A stretch of 64,000 nt of DNA from Schistocephalus solidus (GCA_017591395.1 WEDG01003255.1:124001-188000); one strand, 5' to 3'; shown: positions 45,430 to 58,850, counted from the first letter of the stretch. Numbers and translations: made by a program. Notes: a model not told the origin generated them from the letters alone.

Positions 45430-45755
45430 AGAAATCACTTGAGCAACTTCAACGGTACCGTCTCATTTCCTGTGGTTTCTTATCGCCTTTCATTTTGAGG
45501 CGAATGCCAAGCTGGCAAAGTGACCCATGGCAGGAAATTTTGCATACTTCCCATGTGCTTAACGTCTACTATCTGTTTGTAAGTAGTGCTTTTAATTTTA
45601 GCTGAAAGTTCACACGCAACTCATTTGCCATTGAAGGTGAGCATCGTCACAGTTTGCGGACCAACTTGCCACGACGTAACCCCCTTTCCAGTCATCGCAC
45701 TTTAACCCGTCAGTGCGAAGGTCGATGATGCAGCCGGATAAATTTTTACCTTCTT
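45430..45755 (+). pseudogene. Decayed duplicate of PLBD exons 11-12
   Basis: This aligns along its length to 43605-43925. Shared blocks are TTCAACGGTAC, TCTTATCGCCT, GAYGYCAAGCTGG, then in the intron TTTGTAAGTAGTGCTTTT, and in the last exon GTTWGCGGACCAAC, ACGACGTA.CCCCTTTCCAGT and GATGCA.CCGGA.AAAT. The intron is retained, so this is a DNA-level segmental copy and not a retrocopy. Stops, indels and loss of the GGTDVKL reading show it is not functional. It lies 1.5 kb past the parent stop codon on the same strand. Confidence 0.8.
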
Positions 45756-47143
45756 TCGCCAACAATTCGTAAAGGATGGTGCCCAAGAAAAGTCCTTTTG
45801 AAGTGTTGAACGTTCCGACATCATCTACAACCTTCTCTGGTTTAAAAACCTGTCGACTTGACTCCCATGGTAGATTAGATGACTTTAAAAGACGAAAAAT
45901 AAATTACTCTGCTGTCAGAAGGTGCTCGTGCAGGCACTCTCTCTTCCCTTGCCGTAAACAACTTCAGGTGATGTTAGCACGACATCCCCACCCTCTGATG
46001 ACAGTTTTCACTCCGCGTACTTGAGAGTGATTCTCAATCTCCAATGACCTCTACACGCAGGCCTCGCCATGTAGACGGTGTGCAGATGTTTTTAAACCCT
46101 GTCAACACCTATTTTCACTTCACTTGTAATCGTACCGGTCCGATTATTAGGTACCGGAATCATATATTTGCCGACTTGAATTTTTAATTTTAACATGGAA
46201 ATATTCGCAGAACGTATACTACTATGCCTATGCGAGGCGTGCCAACCAATACATCCAACTTATCCTCTCTGATGTGATTTCGAGTCGGAATTAGAAAGTC
46301 AGGTGAATAAATTTCTTGTTCCAGCAATCGTTACTACTTATTCTCAACAAACATTGTCGTCTGTCAAACAGATAGCAATACCAGATCACGTAGACCCGAG
46401 ATTTGAACCTGGGTTGGTAACGTTGATGCCCGTTGTGCATTTGCTGTTCACCGCCTGGAGGTAGTCATGTTTCCTTTATTTTCATGGGGTCGTGTTAAGT
46501 TCCGCGAGTCTTCAATTCGATACCTCTCCTTGTCATAAGGTTGGATTTCAAAAAAATTTTCAATCGATTTTGTATAGGCGTAGGCCTTTTATGCACGTGG
46601 TTGAAACGTCCAACGCTCGTCAGGGAGAACATGTAAACATTTTAAAATGATTCACTTACATCGATCAATTTTCTGGCCCACGGCCCAAGTTAGCACTTGT
46701 TTTTAAAAAGTGCCTTTACTTTGAAAGAATATGCTTTCTACTTCATTCCGTAGAATATATAAGCCGTTTTTCGTGCTCCTGAGTCACTCGTTCATTGGCC
46801 GTTTGCTTTCATTTTTTGTTCCCAGAATTCATACCTTATGAAACAATCTTGACAGCAAAATCACGATTTACTCTTAGTTTACCATGGGAATGTGAAGTAA
46901 CGATTTTAGCTGCGGTCAATTTTTTGTAAAGCTTTGATTTTCTTGACATCAACTCCATATAAAGCCGCGTACTTGCATCCGTCTAAATGCCAGTAGTATG
47001 TTTTGAGCGCAAACCCCAGAGACGCGACTGAATGTCACTCCTCGAAGTTCATTCAGTCCCCATTATCTAATTAGATCCCCTAAACCGTTGCTACGTTTTA
47101 TGCAGAAGTCGATCTATGCATATATTAATGTTTTAGGGGCTCG
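45756..47143. other. Intergenic, one tRNA-like remnant
   Basis: Near 46400-46415, GATTTGAACCTGGGTT read on the minus strand resembles a polymerase III B box with an A-box-like stretch about 60 bp before it; this may be an old SINE. Otherwise nothing was recognised. Confidence 0.4.
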
Positions 47144-47424
47144 ATGCTGTTGATGCGTTGGGTCGAAATGGGGGGTCAAACTGGCTCACAGCACGCGCGA
47201 GCTCATGAATTCTGCCGTAGCGTGGAGGGAGATGGTGGCCCGCCCGTATGCAGACCTTCAGAATGCACCAACCGCGCCACGTCCAATCACATCACCAGCT
47301 GGGGACAGACTCGGATAGTCGACCAGTGCATGGGAGAGCGAGGAACCTGTGGGACCGACACTGGCCAATCCCCCCCCCCCATGACACATCCACACATTCC
47401 TCAGCGTAGTAGACCTGAGGCACT

Positions 47425-47800
47425 TAAATCTATCACGATTCGCCAAAAGTCCTGGCTCAAACGGTTGCCAGTTGACAGGATATTTCGGTTATTTTCAGGA
47501 CTGAGAGTCAGGCTGCAATGGCCTTTTTCAGCGTAGCCTCCATGCCATTCACTGATGTGAACTCCGAGCCATCATACGGTAGCTCGGTGCATGTATTCGA
47601 GACCAGACCTTGTGCGACCTGCGTAGTCAAGCCGTTTGAGTCAGTCGGTCGCTGCTTCCACACTCATCTCCAGTCGTATTGGTATTGTTCTGCCAGCTGA
47701 ACAAGGTGTGTGGAGGAGAAGGGAGCGCGGTATATGCTTCGCAAGTCACCGGTGCTACGCGACCATGCTGCGGGCCGCACGGTCGGTTCGGTCTTCCGTT
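47425..47800 (+). repeat. LINE-tail repeat fragment
   Basis: From TCTATCACGATTCG it follows the second tail module of LINE A (GGTTGCCAGTTGACAGGAT, then CTGAGAGTCAGGCTGCAATG). After a diverged stretch it meets the distal block GGAGCGCGGTATATGCTTCG and CATGCTGCGGGCCGCACGG. It is older than the tail at 34936. The flank 47144-47424 may be the first module, too diverged to call. Confidence 0.6.
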
Positions 47801-48058
47801 AAGATCATGGTTCCCTCTCCTAAAATAATAAATGTAATTATATTGAATGACTTTTTACAGGTTTTACCAAAATAAATCTAGTGTGTGGATCACTTAGGCA
47901 GGGAAAGAAAACTCCAGGTTAGTCAGCGGGGCCATTTGACGAAAAAAACTTCAGTTGCGGTCCCAAAATGCATGTTGGCTCTCACGCATGTCGTCTCCAT
48001 CTCATATGGGGCTCTCCGCACAGTCGGTCGCCATCGTACCCTGTCTGTCTCTGTCTAT

Positions 48059-49474
<1,416 letters not shown>

Positions 49475-49722
49475 CTTTACGAACGTTCACCAATCACTAC
49501 CGGAACTCATTCTTCCAGTTCTGCCTTAGGGCACAGCGAATACTGTTATTATAGGCAGATGAACATTGCTACAAAGACAAGTGATACTGCAATGGCCATT
49601 TCTGGCTCATTTGCCGTAATCATCCAGTTATACCCAACTCTAGGTGGTGCACCAACCAAGGATCGAACCCGTGACCTGATGAGCAGAAGTCCAGTGAGTG
49701 ATCGTAAAGGAATGTCAATATT
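49475..49722 (-). repeat. tRNA-derived SINE, minus copy of a head-to-head pair
   Basis: Reversed, it shows the head (GACTTCTGCTCATCAGGTCA then CGGGTTCGATCC), the body CCTAGAGTTGGGTATAACTG and the distal AGCCAGAAATGGCC. It points away from the adjoining plus copy. Confidence 0.7.
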
Positions 49723-49990
49723 CTCTATTTAAGTTGGCAAGAAAACAAGCCCGTCGCTCAATGGTTAGAGCCTTGGACTTCTGCTTAACGGTCGCGGGTT
49801 CGAGCCTCGGATGGTATATGGTTGGGCAGGCTGGTTGATGATTGCTTATGAGCCATAAAGGTTCATTCCGGTCTCCCTTGGCTTTGCTGGCAATCCTCTG
49901 CCTTTTCAGGAGAGACTGTATCAGAAAGAGTTCTATCCAGCCCCTAACTCTGATGCTGCCGTAAGGGCGGTAGCTATGATTATTTCTTAC
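49723..49990 (+). repeat. tRNA-derived SINE, plus copy of a head-to-head pair
   Basis: The head reads CGTCGCTCAATGGTTAGAGC (A-box-like), TTGGACTTCTGC and GGTCGCGGGTTCGAGCC (B box). The body has GGTTGGGCAGGCTGGTTGAT, with GAGCCATAAAGG further on. The ACTTCT in the anticodon position suggests a tRNA-Arg(TCT) source, which is inference. Confidence 0.75.
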
Positions 49991-51044
49991 TAGAGACTTC
50001 AGAGAGACGCAGGTACTAAATGGACACTGAGACTGTACCCTAATCCTATCGTCCAAGCTGGGTGCTAAACGTTAAAACACCCTGACAACACCCAGCAATT
50101 AATCGTAGGATTAGCCAATCAGAGCCGCACGCAAACTTATTGATTAGCACTCCGGCTCGGTTTGTGTGCCACCAACAGCGCTCCGAGTTTGGCACTGTGG
50201 GCGGCGCCTGCCGCTTTTCCGCGCGGTACTTTGACACTGCACCATTACACGCAGGTCACACAAACACCCAAATCGGAATCACACCTGTCTGGCCCCGTGT
50301 GATTTGTGCCATCTGCCCGGGTGTGGGTTGGAAGTGGGCGATGGGTGTGATTGTGCCATCACCTGCATGATTGGCGCCTCGAAGGCTCACAGTGGCTCGA
50401 GAACTGCGCAGCCCGGTGGTGAGTCAGCAGTCAGGTTGGAATTGCACGGCCCCTTAGACGAAAGCAAGACGTGTCCTGTCTCCCAACGCCATTTCTGTTT
50501 CTACGGCTTTGGCAGTCCCCCCCTCCCACACACACGCACACACATGGACTTACAGACAGATCCTACAACCCCCCAGGGATTGGGTAGTGATTTGAGGTGA
50601 TATTACTCGTCGCGTCAAAAATTGTCGGACTAGCCAGTGCCCTTATGGTGTTAATTACGGGTTAGTTGGGGTTGGCAGGACCGATTAGGATTAAGTCTCA
50701 CCTGTTTTAGCTTTTGTGTGGTTGCTGTGACAGTTGACCCTGGTAACTGACGCCTATTCAGAAGCCCTTGCGGCAATTGCTTCATTGGAACCTAGGGGAT
50801 TGAATTTAATTCACCGTTGGCTTAGTAATAAGCTTTCCCAAGTCTTTCCTACGAGCGAAACTCTGTTATAGGGTCCACTGCTTTTTCTATGAATTCAGGC
50901 CTCAAATGCGAATGTTTTCGTGTTTCAGAACGGATGTCGATTAGAGGTTTTTGAGTTGCATTTGAATACCCACTTCGGAAACCAGCCTTTAAGCCGCCTT
51001 TTGTTACCACACTGCCATTGACTTCTACTGCATTAGGCAGCACG
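49991..51044. other. Intergenic, short CA repeat only
   Basis: A CACACACACGCACACAC run lies at 50526-50543. No coding or mobile signal was recognised. Confidence 0.5.
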
Positions 51045-51190
51045 TCGACAGAGAAGAGAGTGCGATAGATGCAGCGGAAGTCTACCATCATTTGAAACTA
51101 ATTCACGCGCGATTCACCGTCCATGCGCCACCATACTGTGGAGCACACACAATGAACACTGTCGGATACTACGGTCGAACTGTCGAGCTC
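51045..51190 (+). repeat. LINE-tail distal fragment
   Basis: This matches the last 150 bp of the LINE B tail: GAGAGTGCGATAGATGCAGC, AACTAATTCACGCGCGATTC, CACCATACTGTGGAGCACA and ACGGTCGAACTGTCGAG. It shows where the full tail ends. Confidence 0.7.
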
Positions 51191-51388
51191 TCCTTCCAGT
51201 TTGCTGTTATATATGTCTAGAACTCACCACACTCCCAACCCTAACAAAGGATCAAAGTGCGAGTACCCGCCAAAGTACAAGAAGCTGGTAACGGGAGAGT
51301 CAGAGCTACCTTCAAGAAAACCTTCAGCGCAAAAAGTTAAGGCGAAACATGCGACATGAGCTACGTAGGAAAACCTAACGTCTAACAG

Positions 51389-52082
51389 AGGCCCGAATGC
51401 AAGTAATTGTCCCCTCCACCGAGAATGAGATCTATTTCCTCGAACTGGATACTGTAATGAAACGAATGACTAGTAGGACGTTGAGTCTGTGGACGATTGA
51501 TCGCAGTATACACTTTGATCAAAAGGCATGCATTCAGCTGCGCAAAGCTCTTGGTGGCTCGGAAGAGAGGATGAAAAAATTTCTGGCGGATACCACATCG
51601 CCGGCCGGTTTTTTACTTTATCTGACTGAGGTCCTGGGCGATCATGACAAGGCACTGGCCCTGCTCCAGGAGGTGGCTGATGGCTCCACGACCGCGTACG
51701 ATGAGTTGGTGCGCTTCCTGACAGACCCAGGCAAACTGACGAATATTCTGTCCACCCTTGAGGCAGTCCGTAGGGAGGCCATTCTGATAATGGCACCGAA
51801 TGTCTTCTTGCTGCCTCACCTGAGACACTTCTTGCAAAGCATTCTGTTTTATAACCTGGGTCGAGCTGAGGTCGCGAGTCTTCTGGCCGGCAAATGGACT
51901 CCACCCGGCCAGCCGGAAACCAAGGAGTTCCAGTACATGGAGACTCTGCATCTGAGACTGCAGGCGATGACCGACTTTCTGACCGCTTTTATGGCCAATG
52001 ATGTGGCAAAATTGCGCATGATGCAAGCAGTCTTGCCAGCCAATTTGAAGAGGGTGATGAATGAGAGTGATATTGCTGACAG
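51389..52082 (+). CDS. Orphan exon of an unidentified gene
   Basis: An open frame of 228 codons from ATG 51397 runs straight into a strong donor (GACAG|GTGAGT at 52083), phase 2. A TAACAG acceptor-like site ends at 51388, so it is either a first coding exon or an internal one. The product is helical, rich in Leu and Ala, and has no signal peptide or membrane span. Readable stretches are LRKALGGSEERMKKFLADTT, YLTEVLGDHDKALALLQEVA and PNVFLLPHLRHFLQSILFYN. The coding frame is GC-richer than its AT-rich surroundings, and no transposon motif is present. I do not recognise the family and found no second exon in the window. Confidence 0.6.
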
Positions 52083-53329
52083 GTGAGTTGAATCGGTTTT
52101 TATTTTATTGAAGCATTGTTTTCCCGGATTATATTTGAAGAAGGGGCAAGATCGTAGTATGAATCCAACTCAGCGTGTAATACACGACCGTATTACATGC
52201 AAAGCCAATCCTTACTTTACCCACTGTGCTCGTTATGGTTAGAATTCGGTTCCGAGATCAGTACGGTCATGATATCTCCTTGACCGTAGGAGGGCCGAAT
52301 CATCGGGTCGAATGACAACTTTTCAGACGTTGACCATTAGGACGCAACATTAGTTTCAAAACGCCTCAGTTTTACTGAGTCGGTCTCATTCTCGTTGCCG
52401 TTGAGGGTCCGTACAAAAGTGGGTTAGGTCAGCTAGAAATGACATCGCGCATGGTGGTCGACGTGTCTAAAAGCCACCGGATCTCGCAAGCTGCACGTTT
52501 CGAGTACCAAACTATTGTGTGACCCTACTAGCCCAGCATCGAATGTTTACCCTAACGAAAACAATGGATAGGGTTAGTGTTAGGTTAGCGCTCTCATTTT
52601 CTTCATTTAGTCCGACTCATAAAACCCCTAATACCACCGACCACGTATTACTCGATGACGTATTTTTTGTTCCCTGAAGGGGGCCGCATATTGGGCTCTT
52701 GCCCCGAATCCCACTCGTGAAGCTTCACTACCATTTCATTGGTTCTGTAAGTTGCCAACTCCGGCTAAACCGCTCGATTCCGTGACGATGTCTTGCTTTG
52801 TGACACCATTTTTCCTTTCTCTGGATTAAGGTCATGCCCGAGACATTATTCTCCCGAAATGCCTTTAAACAAGTAACAAAAAAGCAAAACAAAACAAAGC
52901 TTAATCGCCTCCTTACCTAGCCTGGTTTATAGAACATCTGCAGAAGGGCATTTCATACTATTTCGCGCCCCCATTTCACCGGACCGAACCAGCGGAAATG
53001 GAGTTGACCTCAGGTTTCCTCCTGCGGAAAGAACGGGGCAGGGGGAGGGGAGGTCGGTGGAAGAGCTTGCCCAGAGGGGGTGGAGTCGATTATGACGCCT
53101 GTCTCGAACAATGCACGGCGACCGCATAGCCCTGCAGCACCCAGCGGGAGCGCACACGTCACCGAATTCGTCCCAGCCAGCCATACCGACCCCGGACGCA
53201 GTTGCGGTCAGTTTTTTTCCAGCTAAGCAATACGCCCGAGGGTTCTCTCACCGCGGACGTCGCGTCAATACCGCCCGCTGCGGAGTCGCCTGCTCATCTG
53301 TGTTCTGGGTCCCGAGCGTACACCAAACG
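52083..53329. other. Intronic or intergenic, nothing recognised
   Basis: This follows the orphan exon. It has scattered GGGTTAGTGTTAGG words near 52565 and becomes GC-rich after 53030. No exon was recognised. Confidence 0.45.
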
Positions 53330-53412
53330 GTGGCGGGGGTGGCGGGGGTGACGGGGGTGACGGGGTGGCGGAGTACGGTTCTCGGGTGTGGCGGGCAGGC
53401 GGGCAGGCGGGG
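53330..53412 (+). repeat. GC-rich minisatellite
   Basis: Imperfect GGTGGCGGG / GGTGACGGG units at 53330-53370 are followed by GCGGGCAG units at 53391-53411. Confidence 0.8.
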
Positions 53413-54049
53413 CGCCTGTTAGTAGTGATCCGGTTTCCTCGTGCCTGCGGCCAGACCGTCCGATGAGGCGGAACGGTTGGAGTCGGGTCATCCGCTGGCA
53501 TAATTAATCGAGCTATTCTCCTTCTCATTAGGACACTGGTGTTGGGGAAGGTGGGGGTACTGGCTTAACTGGCCTCACAGTCAACCCCTTCGTACTACTG
53601 GGTACAACGTGCTGCCTCCCAGACCTTCACGGAAGCTCTCTTTGTCCTCATATAAATCATATCTCCAAAGGTTCTGGCGAACCTATGACCCAGATTATTA
53701 TTTAATGATGTAATCGTTTAATATTCCTTAATGTTATTTTAGGTTTCATTTTAGAAATGTTATCGAGACAGGTAACATGTGTGAAGAAAACAACGAGCGA
53801 GCGCCAAAAGGACTCCTCATGTAGAAGTTCCGGTGTCCTTCGGAATGCGCGAACTTAAAATAGCTTTGAATTGCAGGACGGTGCGTCTGAGAAACGGGGT
53901 GTTCAAGGGGGAAGATTGCTACTCAGGGGTTTGGACAGCCCGAGAGGAGGATCCAACGGCCCTCGTCGACGTCGAAGGGGGGGGGGGAATAAAAAATATG
54001 TTGAATTGTGAATGAGAAGTTTCGAGTCCCAGGGGATTGTATGATCAAT
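53413..54049. other. Spacer, nothing recognised
   Basis: It includes a 10-base G run near 53980. No gene was seen. Confidence 0.5.
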
Positions 54050-54490
54050 ATAGAAGACTGGTCGAGCACCAGGACAGTTTTTTATTGTTCTGAGCTTTCA
54101 AACTCATGCAGGAGTTCATCTTCAGAGATAGCAGCAACAACACAATGATGCCACTAAAAGGGGGGGGGAACCAATCAATGATCACCGACGCAAGTCTGGA
54201 GGTGACTGCACCGGTGCCAAATAGATATATTGATTGATTTAGTTCCCATCCGTTGACCAGGCTTCAGGCAGTTCTCGGATCATCTTGTTTCGGACAAGGA
54301 CGATTATCTTGACGGCTGCGAAGTTGAACGCATGACGTGTTTCGTAGGTGTGGGCAGTAACTCTTTCAAAGTATACCTAACAATTACTTTACCTTTACTC
54401 GAGAAACTAATGAGCAGAGCAACGAACTCCAATGGCTCCCCGATATCCGGTTTGTTGACAGAACTGGTCCTACAGGAGCTATAAAACATT
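54050..54490 (-). mobile_element. Penelope-like element fragment, minus arm
   Basis: The minus strand encodes a decayed version of the PLE C-terminus: AHTYETRHAFNF, VRNKMIRELPEAW and INQYIYLAP, as in the better copy at 60850. It is followed by a 3' region with the TTTTTTATTGTTCTGAGCTT block. It forms the left arm of an inverted pair with 54500-54970. Confidence 0.7.
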
Positions 54491-54499
54491 GATTTCATC

Positions 54500-54970
54500 C
54501 AAATTGATCCTCTATTTTGGTGCAGTTAGGTTGACGAGAAACCTGCCGCAAAACTGTCATAACTTACTCACTGGAATCCTCCTAGAGAAAAAGAACAATA
54601 GCAGCGTCTGTCTTTCCTTGATGTCCTCGTCAAGCGAAATCCCAACGACTGAATTGAAATGAGATGAGAAAAATCAAAGACTAAATAAATTCCGAAGAGG
54701 TAGTTTATCGTATCCCATGCATAAAATGTCCTTTTAGCTACATCGGACAGGCGCCCCGCATGCTAAGATTGTGCATACATGAGCATAAGTTGGCCGTGCG
54801 ACGGGCGCCGAATTATCGCAAGTTGCTGCTGTCGTCAAAATAGTCGCCCACGCCGGAAACAAGACGAGCCGAGAATTGATTGGAGCCTGGTCCATGCATG
54901 TGAATTCAACCAATCGATGTATCGATTTGGTGCTGGCGTAAAGAGCCTGGCATAGTTACCGCTAGACTTG
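54500..54970 (+). mobile_element. Penelope-like element fragment, plus arm
   Basis: The plus strand reads VVYRIPCIKCPFSYIGQAPR (the GIY-YIG endonuclease start), then CIHEHKLAVRR and, in another frame, a diverged INRCIDLVLA-like end. PLEs use this GIY-YIG nuclease to cut target DNA. Stops interrupt the frame. Confidence 0.75.
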
Positions 54971-56129
54971 CGTCAGTGATCACTGATTGGTTTGTACCCC
55001 TTCTTCTTTGCTCATGTCTGCTTGTGATTATAATACTGAGCAGCGGGCAAGTTCATTAACAGTGGTACACGTGTGAGCTGTTGGCTGGGAATCGTTCAAG
55101 TCATCTGCGCAAATCCGAATCGGCACAGAGCGCTGCCTTCCTGGCATGCAGTTTGACATTTTTTTCAGTGTTTTTATGAAGTTACTCATATTTATCCATG
55201 AGGATGCGAGAAAGTTGATTTTCCCCGTTCAGGTTTTTTTGAACTTGGGCATCTATCGCATTTTAGACTCGAGAAAAGGGACTCTTTTGAAATTTGTAGC
55301 TCAGCAGTAATCGAGCGCTTGTGGTTCTCGGCTTATCGCCTCTATAATGTAGTCCCGGCAGAACGGAGCTGGCATTCTGTGTCTTTTTTAAAACTAGCTC
55401 ACTTTTTTACATCGGACTTTAAATCTACTTGAACCATAGTTTCCTACGAAACCCTCGATGGAAATATGGTCAAATAAGTATAGAAGAAGAAGGTTTATAG
55501 CAGTGAGTAGATTTGGGTCGAGCGCCCCATGATCTTTTTTTCACCTTTTTCGTTGCATGTTGGGCATGACTGTGTAACGTAATAATGTTTGCATTCTCAG
55601 TCCTTCTTGGCGAAATTTAGGATGGTAAGCCATTTTATACGAATCCTTTACTTCTGCATCTTGTTCGTCGTGTTCAAGTGTGCGAATCGCTTGGTTTCAG
55701 TCAAAACATTTGCTTTCGGAAGGACTGCACGTATTTTTTTAAAGGAAGATTAAACAACATAAGGATTCTCTGCAAATTGACTCCTGTTTCACCCTTAAAA
55801 GCTCGACTCGGTGTACAGCTTGTAGTGGAGTTGCCGTTTTTGAGAATCAAAAATGGACCACAACACCTCTTCGAAAAATCTGCGAAAGCCTGTCTAAAGA
55901 CTGGTTCAGAGTTTAATATGAAAGTCCCCTGTTTCTTAAAATATTTCTTAGCGGAATTAGTGGGACATCTGGCTTTGAGCAACTTTTCGGTTGTGCGTAT
56001 ATGAATGCATTTAAGACTTTCCAATTCCGCGAATTAGACACGTAATGTTCAGGCATATGTCGCAGTTGTTACACTCCTGTGCTTGCAATTTTTTTCCACA
56101 GTATAAGATTAAAGCAAGCGAAACGAGTA
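54971..56129. other. Spacer between PLE loci, nothing recognised
   Basis: No gene or repeat was identified in this AT-rich 1.2 kb. Confidence 0.45.
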
Positions 56130-57185
56130 GGATTAATTGGACCCAGTAACTTGTGCGACAGCTCATCAACTGGACCCTGTCACTTCATAACAAAAATAAT
56201 GAATGAGAGGATACAGGAAATTAGAATTCGTACAGAAAAATCAACGCAAAACAGCAAGGTCAATGGTTGAGTGCCGTAAGGCTAATCAATAAAATTAGTA
56301 ACTTAAAACATTATAAGAGGGATAAGTGAGGGAAAGGACACAGTAAAGGAAATGGGTAAATAAAGGAGCTACCACGGAAGATTTAGGCTGACCACGTGCT
56401 CCAACTGTTTACACAGGTCTGGTTTCAACCGCCGAATGTAGGCCGCTTCCAGGTAGCGCAATGTACGAGTTTATCGTGCCTGAACAAGCACTCGGAATGT
56501 TGTTTTAGCATCAACGCAGTGACCAATATCACGAAGATGTTTAGTAATGGAAGAACGCTTAATTTTATTTTCTTGCTTTAGAAACCACCTTGACAGGTGC
56601 TCAATCGACCTGGCCGACGTACTTGGATACGCAAGTGCATGCAAATTTATGAACACAATTTGAAGTGACTGGCAAGGCGTCCTTAGCTAATGGGCTAGGA
56701 AGGGTCTTAGTAGGTATGCAAAATACGAGTTTGGCAGCAGTATATGTCCTTTCAATGGTACATCGCACCCGTCGTCTGGTAGTATGTAAAATGTGGTCAT
56801 CCTTAAATGTCAACTATATAAAAACGGTTTTAAACTGGAGGTTCCGTCAATTTTGGCAATAGAGAGTTGCTATACTTGTCACTGAAAGGTGCTGGATAAC
56901 CTCGCTTAAGTAAGGTTGATTTAAGGCATGCCATTTCTGCCTTCAATGTCTTAACAGAGCAGATTTTTCTTGGAAAAGAGTGTATAATTAGCTGTGTTTC
57001 CATTTTATTGGTACAAAACTTAAGCAATGTAAGCATCGTCCTTTCTATGTATTCTTATGGAAAACGCTACGTAGTACGGGTCGATCTTCCTGTCTAAACA
57101 TGTGACCGTCCAGGAAGGAAAACGGGTTATCCTATTCCTTTTCGATGGTAAATTTTATATTTTGGTGGAGGTTTTTCATAGTAGT
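56130..57185 (-). mobile_element. Penelope-like element (second family), minus copy
   Basis: The minus strand carries a PLE thumb and linker, then LVFCIPTKTLPSPLAKDALP and NCVHKFACTCVSKYVGQVD (GIY-YIG region; 56601-56813), then LRDIGHCVDAKTTFRVLVQA, and a 3' UTR to 56130. Stops break it. It is the mirror image of 57200-58310. Confidence 0.75.
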
Positions 57186-57199
57186 CTTACACACTCAAA

Positions 57200-58310
57200 G
57201 ACAGTTTTCAATTCATGGAAGAAATCAGGCATCGAATAGTTTCTGACAAATACATAATCTGTTTGGACGTTGAAGCACTATTACTAACGTACAATTAGAC
57301 ATAAACATGATAACACTTTACCGAAGATATGTGGATGATAAAGTCGCGATTGTTAAGGAAATTAAAATGGCAGAAGATTTATTTTCTATAATGAATCATC
57401 TTCACCCAAAGGTTAACTTTACCACGGAAAAGGAACAGAATAACCAAGGTTCCTTCCTGGACGTTCACATGTTTAGACAGGAAGATTGTTTTCCATAAGA
57501 ATACATGGAAAGGACAATGCTTGGAATACAGAAATGGGTAGCCTTAAAGCAACTTTACTTAAGCGAGGATATAAGGGCACCTTCCAGCCAAAATTGACGG
57601 AACTTCAAGTCCCAAAATTTTATATAATTGACCTTTAAGGATGACCACATTTTACATACTACCAGACACCGGGTGCAATGTACCATTGAAAGGACATATA
57701 CTGCTGCCGAACTCGTATTTTGCACACCTACTAAGACCCTTCCTAGCCCATTAGCTAAGGACGCCTTGCCAGTCACTTCAAATTGTGTTCATAAATTTGC
57801 ATGCACTTGCGTATCCAAGTACGTCGGCCAGGTCGATTGAGCACCTGTCAAGGTGGTTTCTAAAGCAAGAAAAATAAAATTAAGCGTTCTTCCATTACTA
57901 AACATCTTCGTGATATTGGTCACTGCGTTGATGCTAAAACAACATTCCGAGTGCTTGTTCAGGCACGATAAACTCGTACATTGCGCTACCTGGAAGCGGC
58001 CTACATTCGGCGGTTGAAAACCAGACCTGTGTAAACAGTTGGAGCACGTGGTCAGCCTAAATCTTCCGTGGTAGCTCCCTTGATTTACCCACTTCCCTTT
58101 TTACTGTGTCCTTTTCCCCCACTTATCCCTCTTATAATGTTTTTAAGTTACTAATTTTATTGATTAGCCTTACGGCACTTAACCACTGACCTTGCTGTTT
58201 TGCATCGATTTTTCTGTATACCGAATTCGAATTTCCTGTATCCTCTCGTTCGTTATTTTTGTTATGAAGTGACAGGACGCAGCTGATTAGCTGTCGCGCA
58301 ATTTATTGCG
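57200..58310 (+). mobile_element. Penelope-like element (second family), plus copy
   Basis: The plus strand shows IICLDVEALL (RT motif A region), YRRYVDDKVAIVKEIK (catalytic YVDD intact, near 57316), FLDVHMFRQED, then the same CVHKFACTCVSKYVGQVD region (57628-57840) and a 3' UTR to about 58310. It has a deletion of about 140 bp after FLDVHMFRQED relative to the minus copy. The 5' part of the RT is missing. Confidence 0.8.
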
Positions 58311-58727
58311 TCCCCTGTGCGTCAGAATCTTGCCTTGTGATTCCAGTAGAAAGATCACCCAGACGGAGCGAACAGAATAGCGCTAAAGTGGTAGACTTCT
58401 ATTCAGATGGGGAGCGGCAGGTGGTTGGATTCCATCTTGCAGCAAATAGTTCAGTCTATTTGAGGGTGACAGACACCCCAAAATGTGTTCTAGATATGTG
58501 TGCCCCCTATTTCACTTGACAGACGCGCGGAAAAATTAAACATAGGAAAAATTATGACCAATGCTAATTTTATGCCACACGTAGTGTTCACACCTGTCCA
58601 ATTCGGCAGCTAGTAGCATGCGAGTTTTGGTTGAAATTAGTTCATCGCACTTCCGAGAAAGGTATCAGCCGAAGGCAACGTACGGGTGTAGTAGTGTATA
58701 GTTAGAAATGATGGTAATTAGGTGCTC

Positions 58728-58850
58728 ACCGATTGGTTACAGGACTCACTCGTTTCGTTGTACCTTCGAATTCACTATCGAACCCTGCCAGAAGCCGCAC
58801 AGTGGCTAGGGATACAGGCCGAATGACATGATCGGCATATCCGATCGGTG
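58728..58850 (-). repeat. SINE 3' end, inverted
   Basis: The reverse complement reads ATCATGTCATTCGGCCTGTA..GTAACCAATCGGTGAGCACC, the SINE 3' terminus as at 39058. It is joined tail-first to a plus-strand head. Confidence 0.65.

Noticed and set aside
45430..45755. Processed retrocopy of PLBD
   Set aside because: The intron between the two exons is still present, so a DNA duplication fits and a retrocopy does not.
49670..49700. Hammerhead ribozyme (CTGATGAG core)
   Set aside because: The word lies in the anticodon region of an inverted SINE; I found no paired GAAA core or flanking stems.
53111..53422. GC-rich coding exon
   Set aside because: The frame is driven by GC-rich minisatellite and has no recognisable domain or splice sites.
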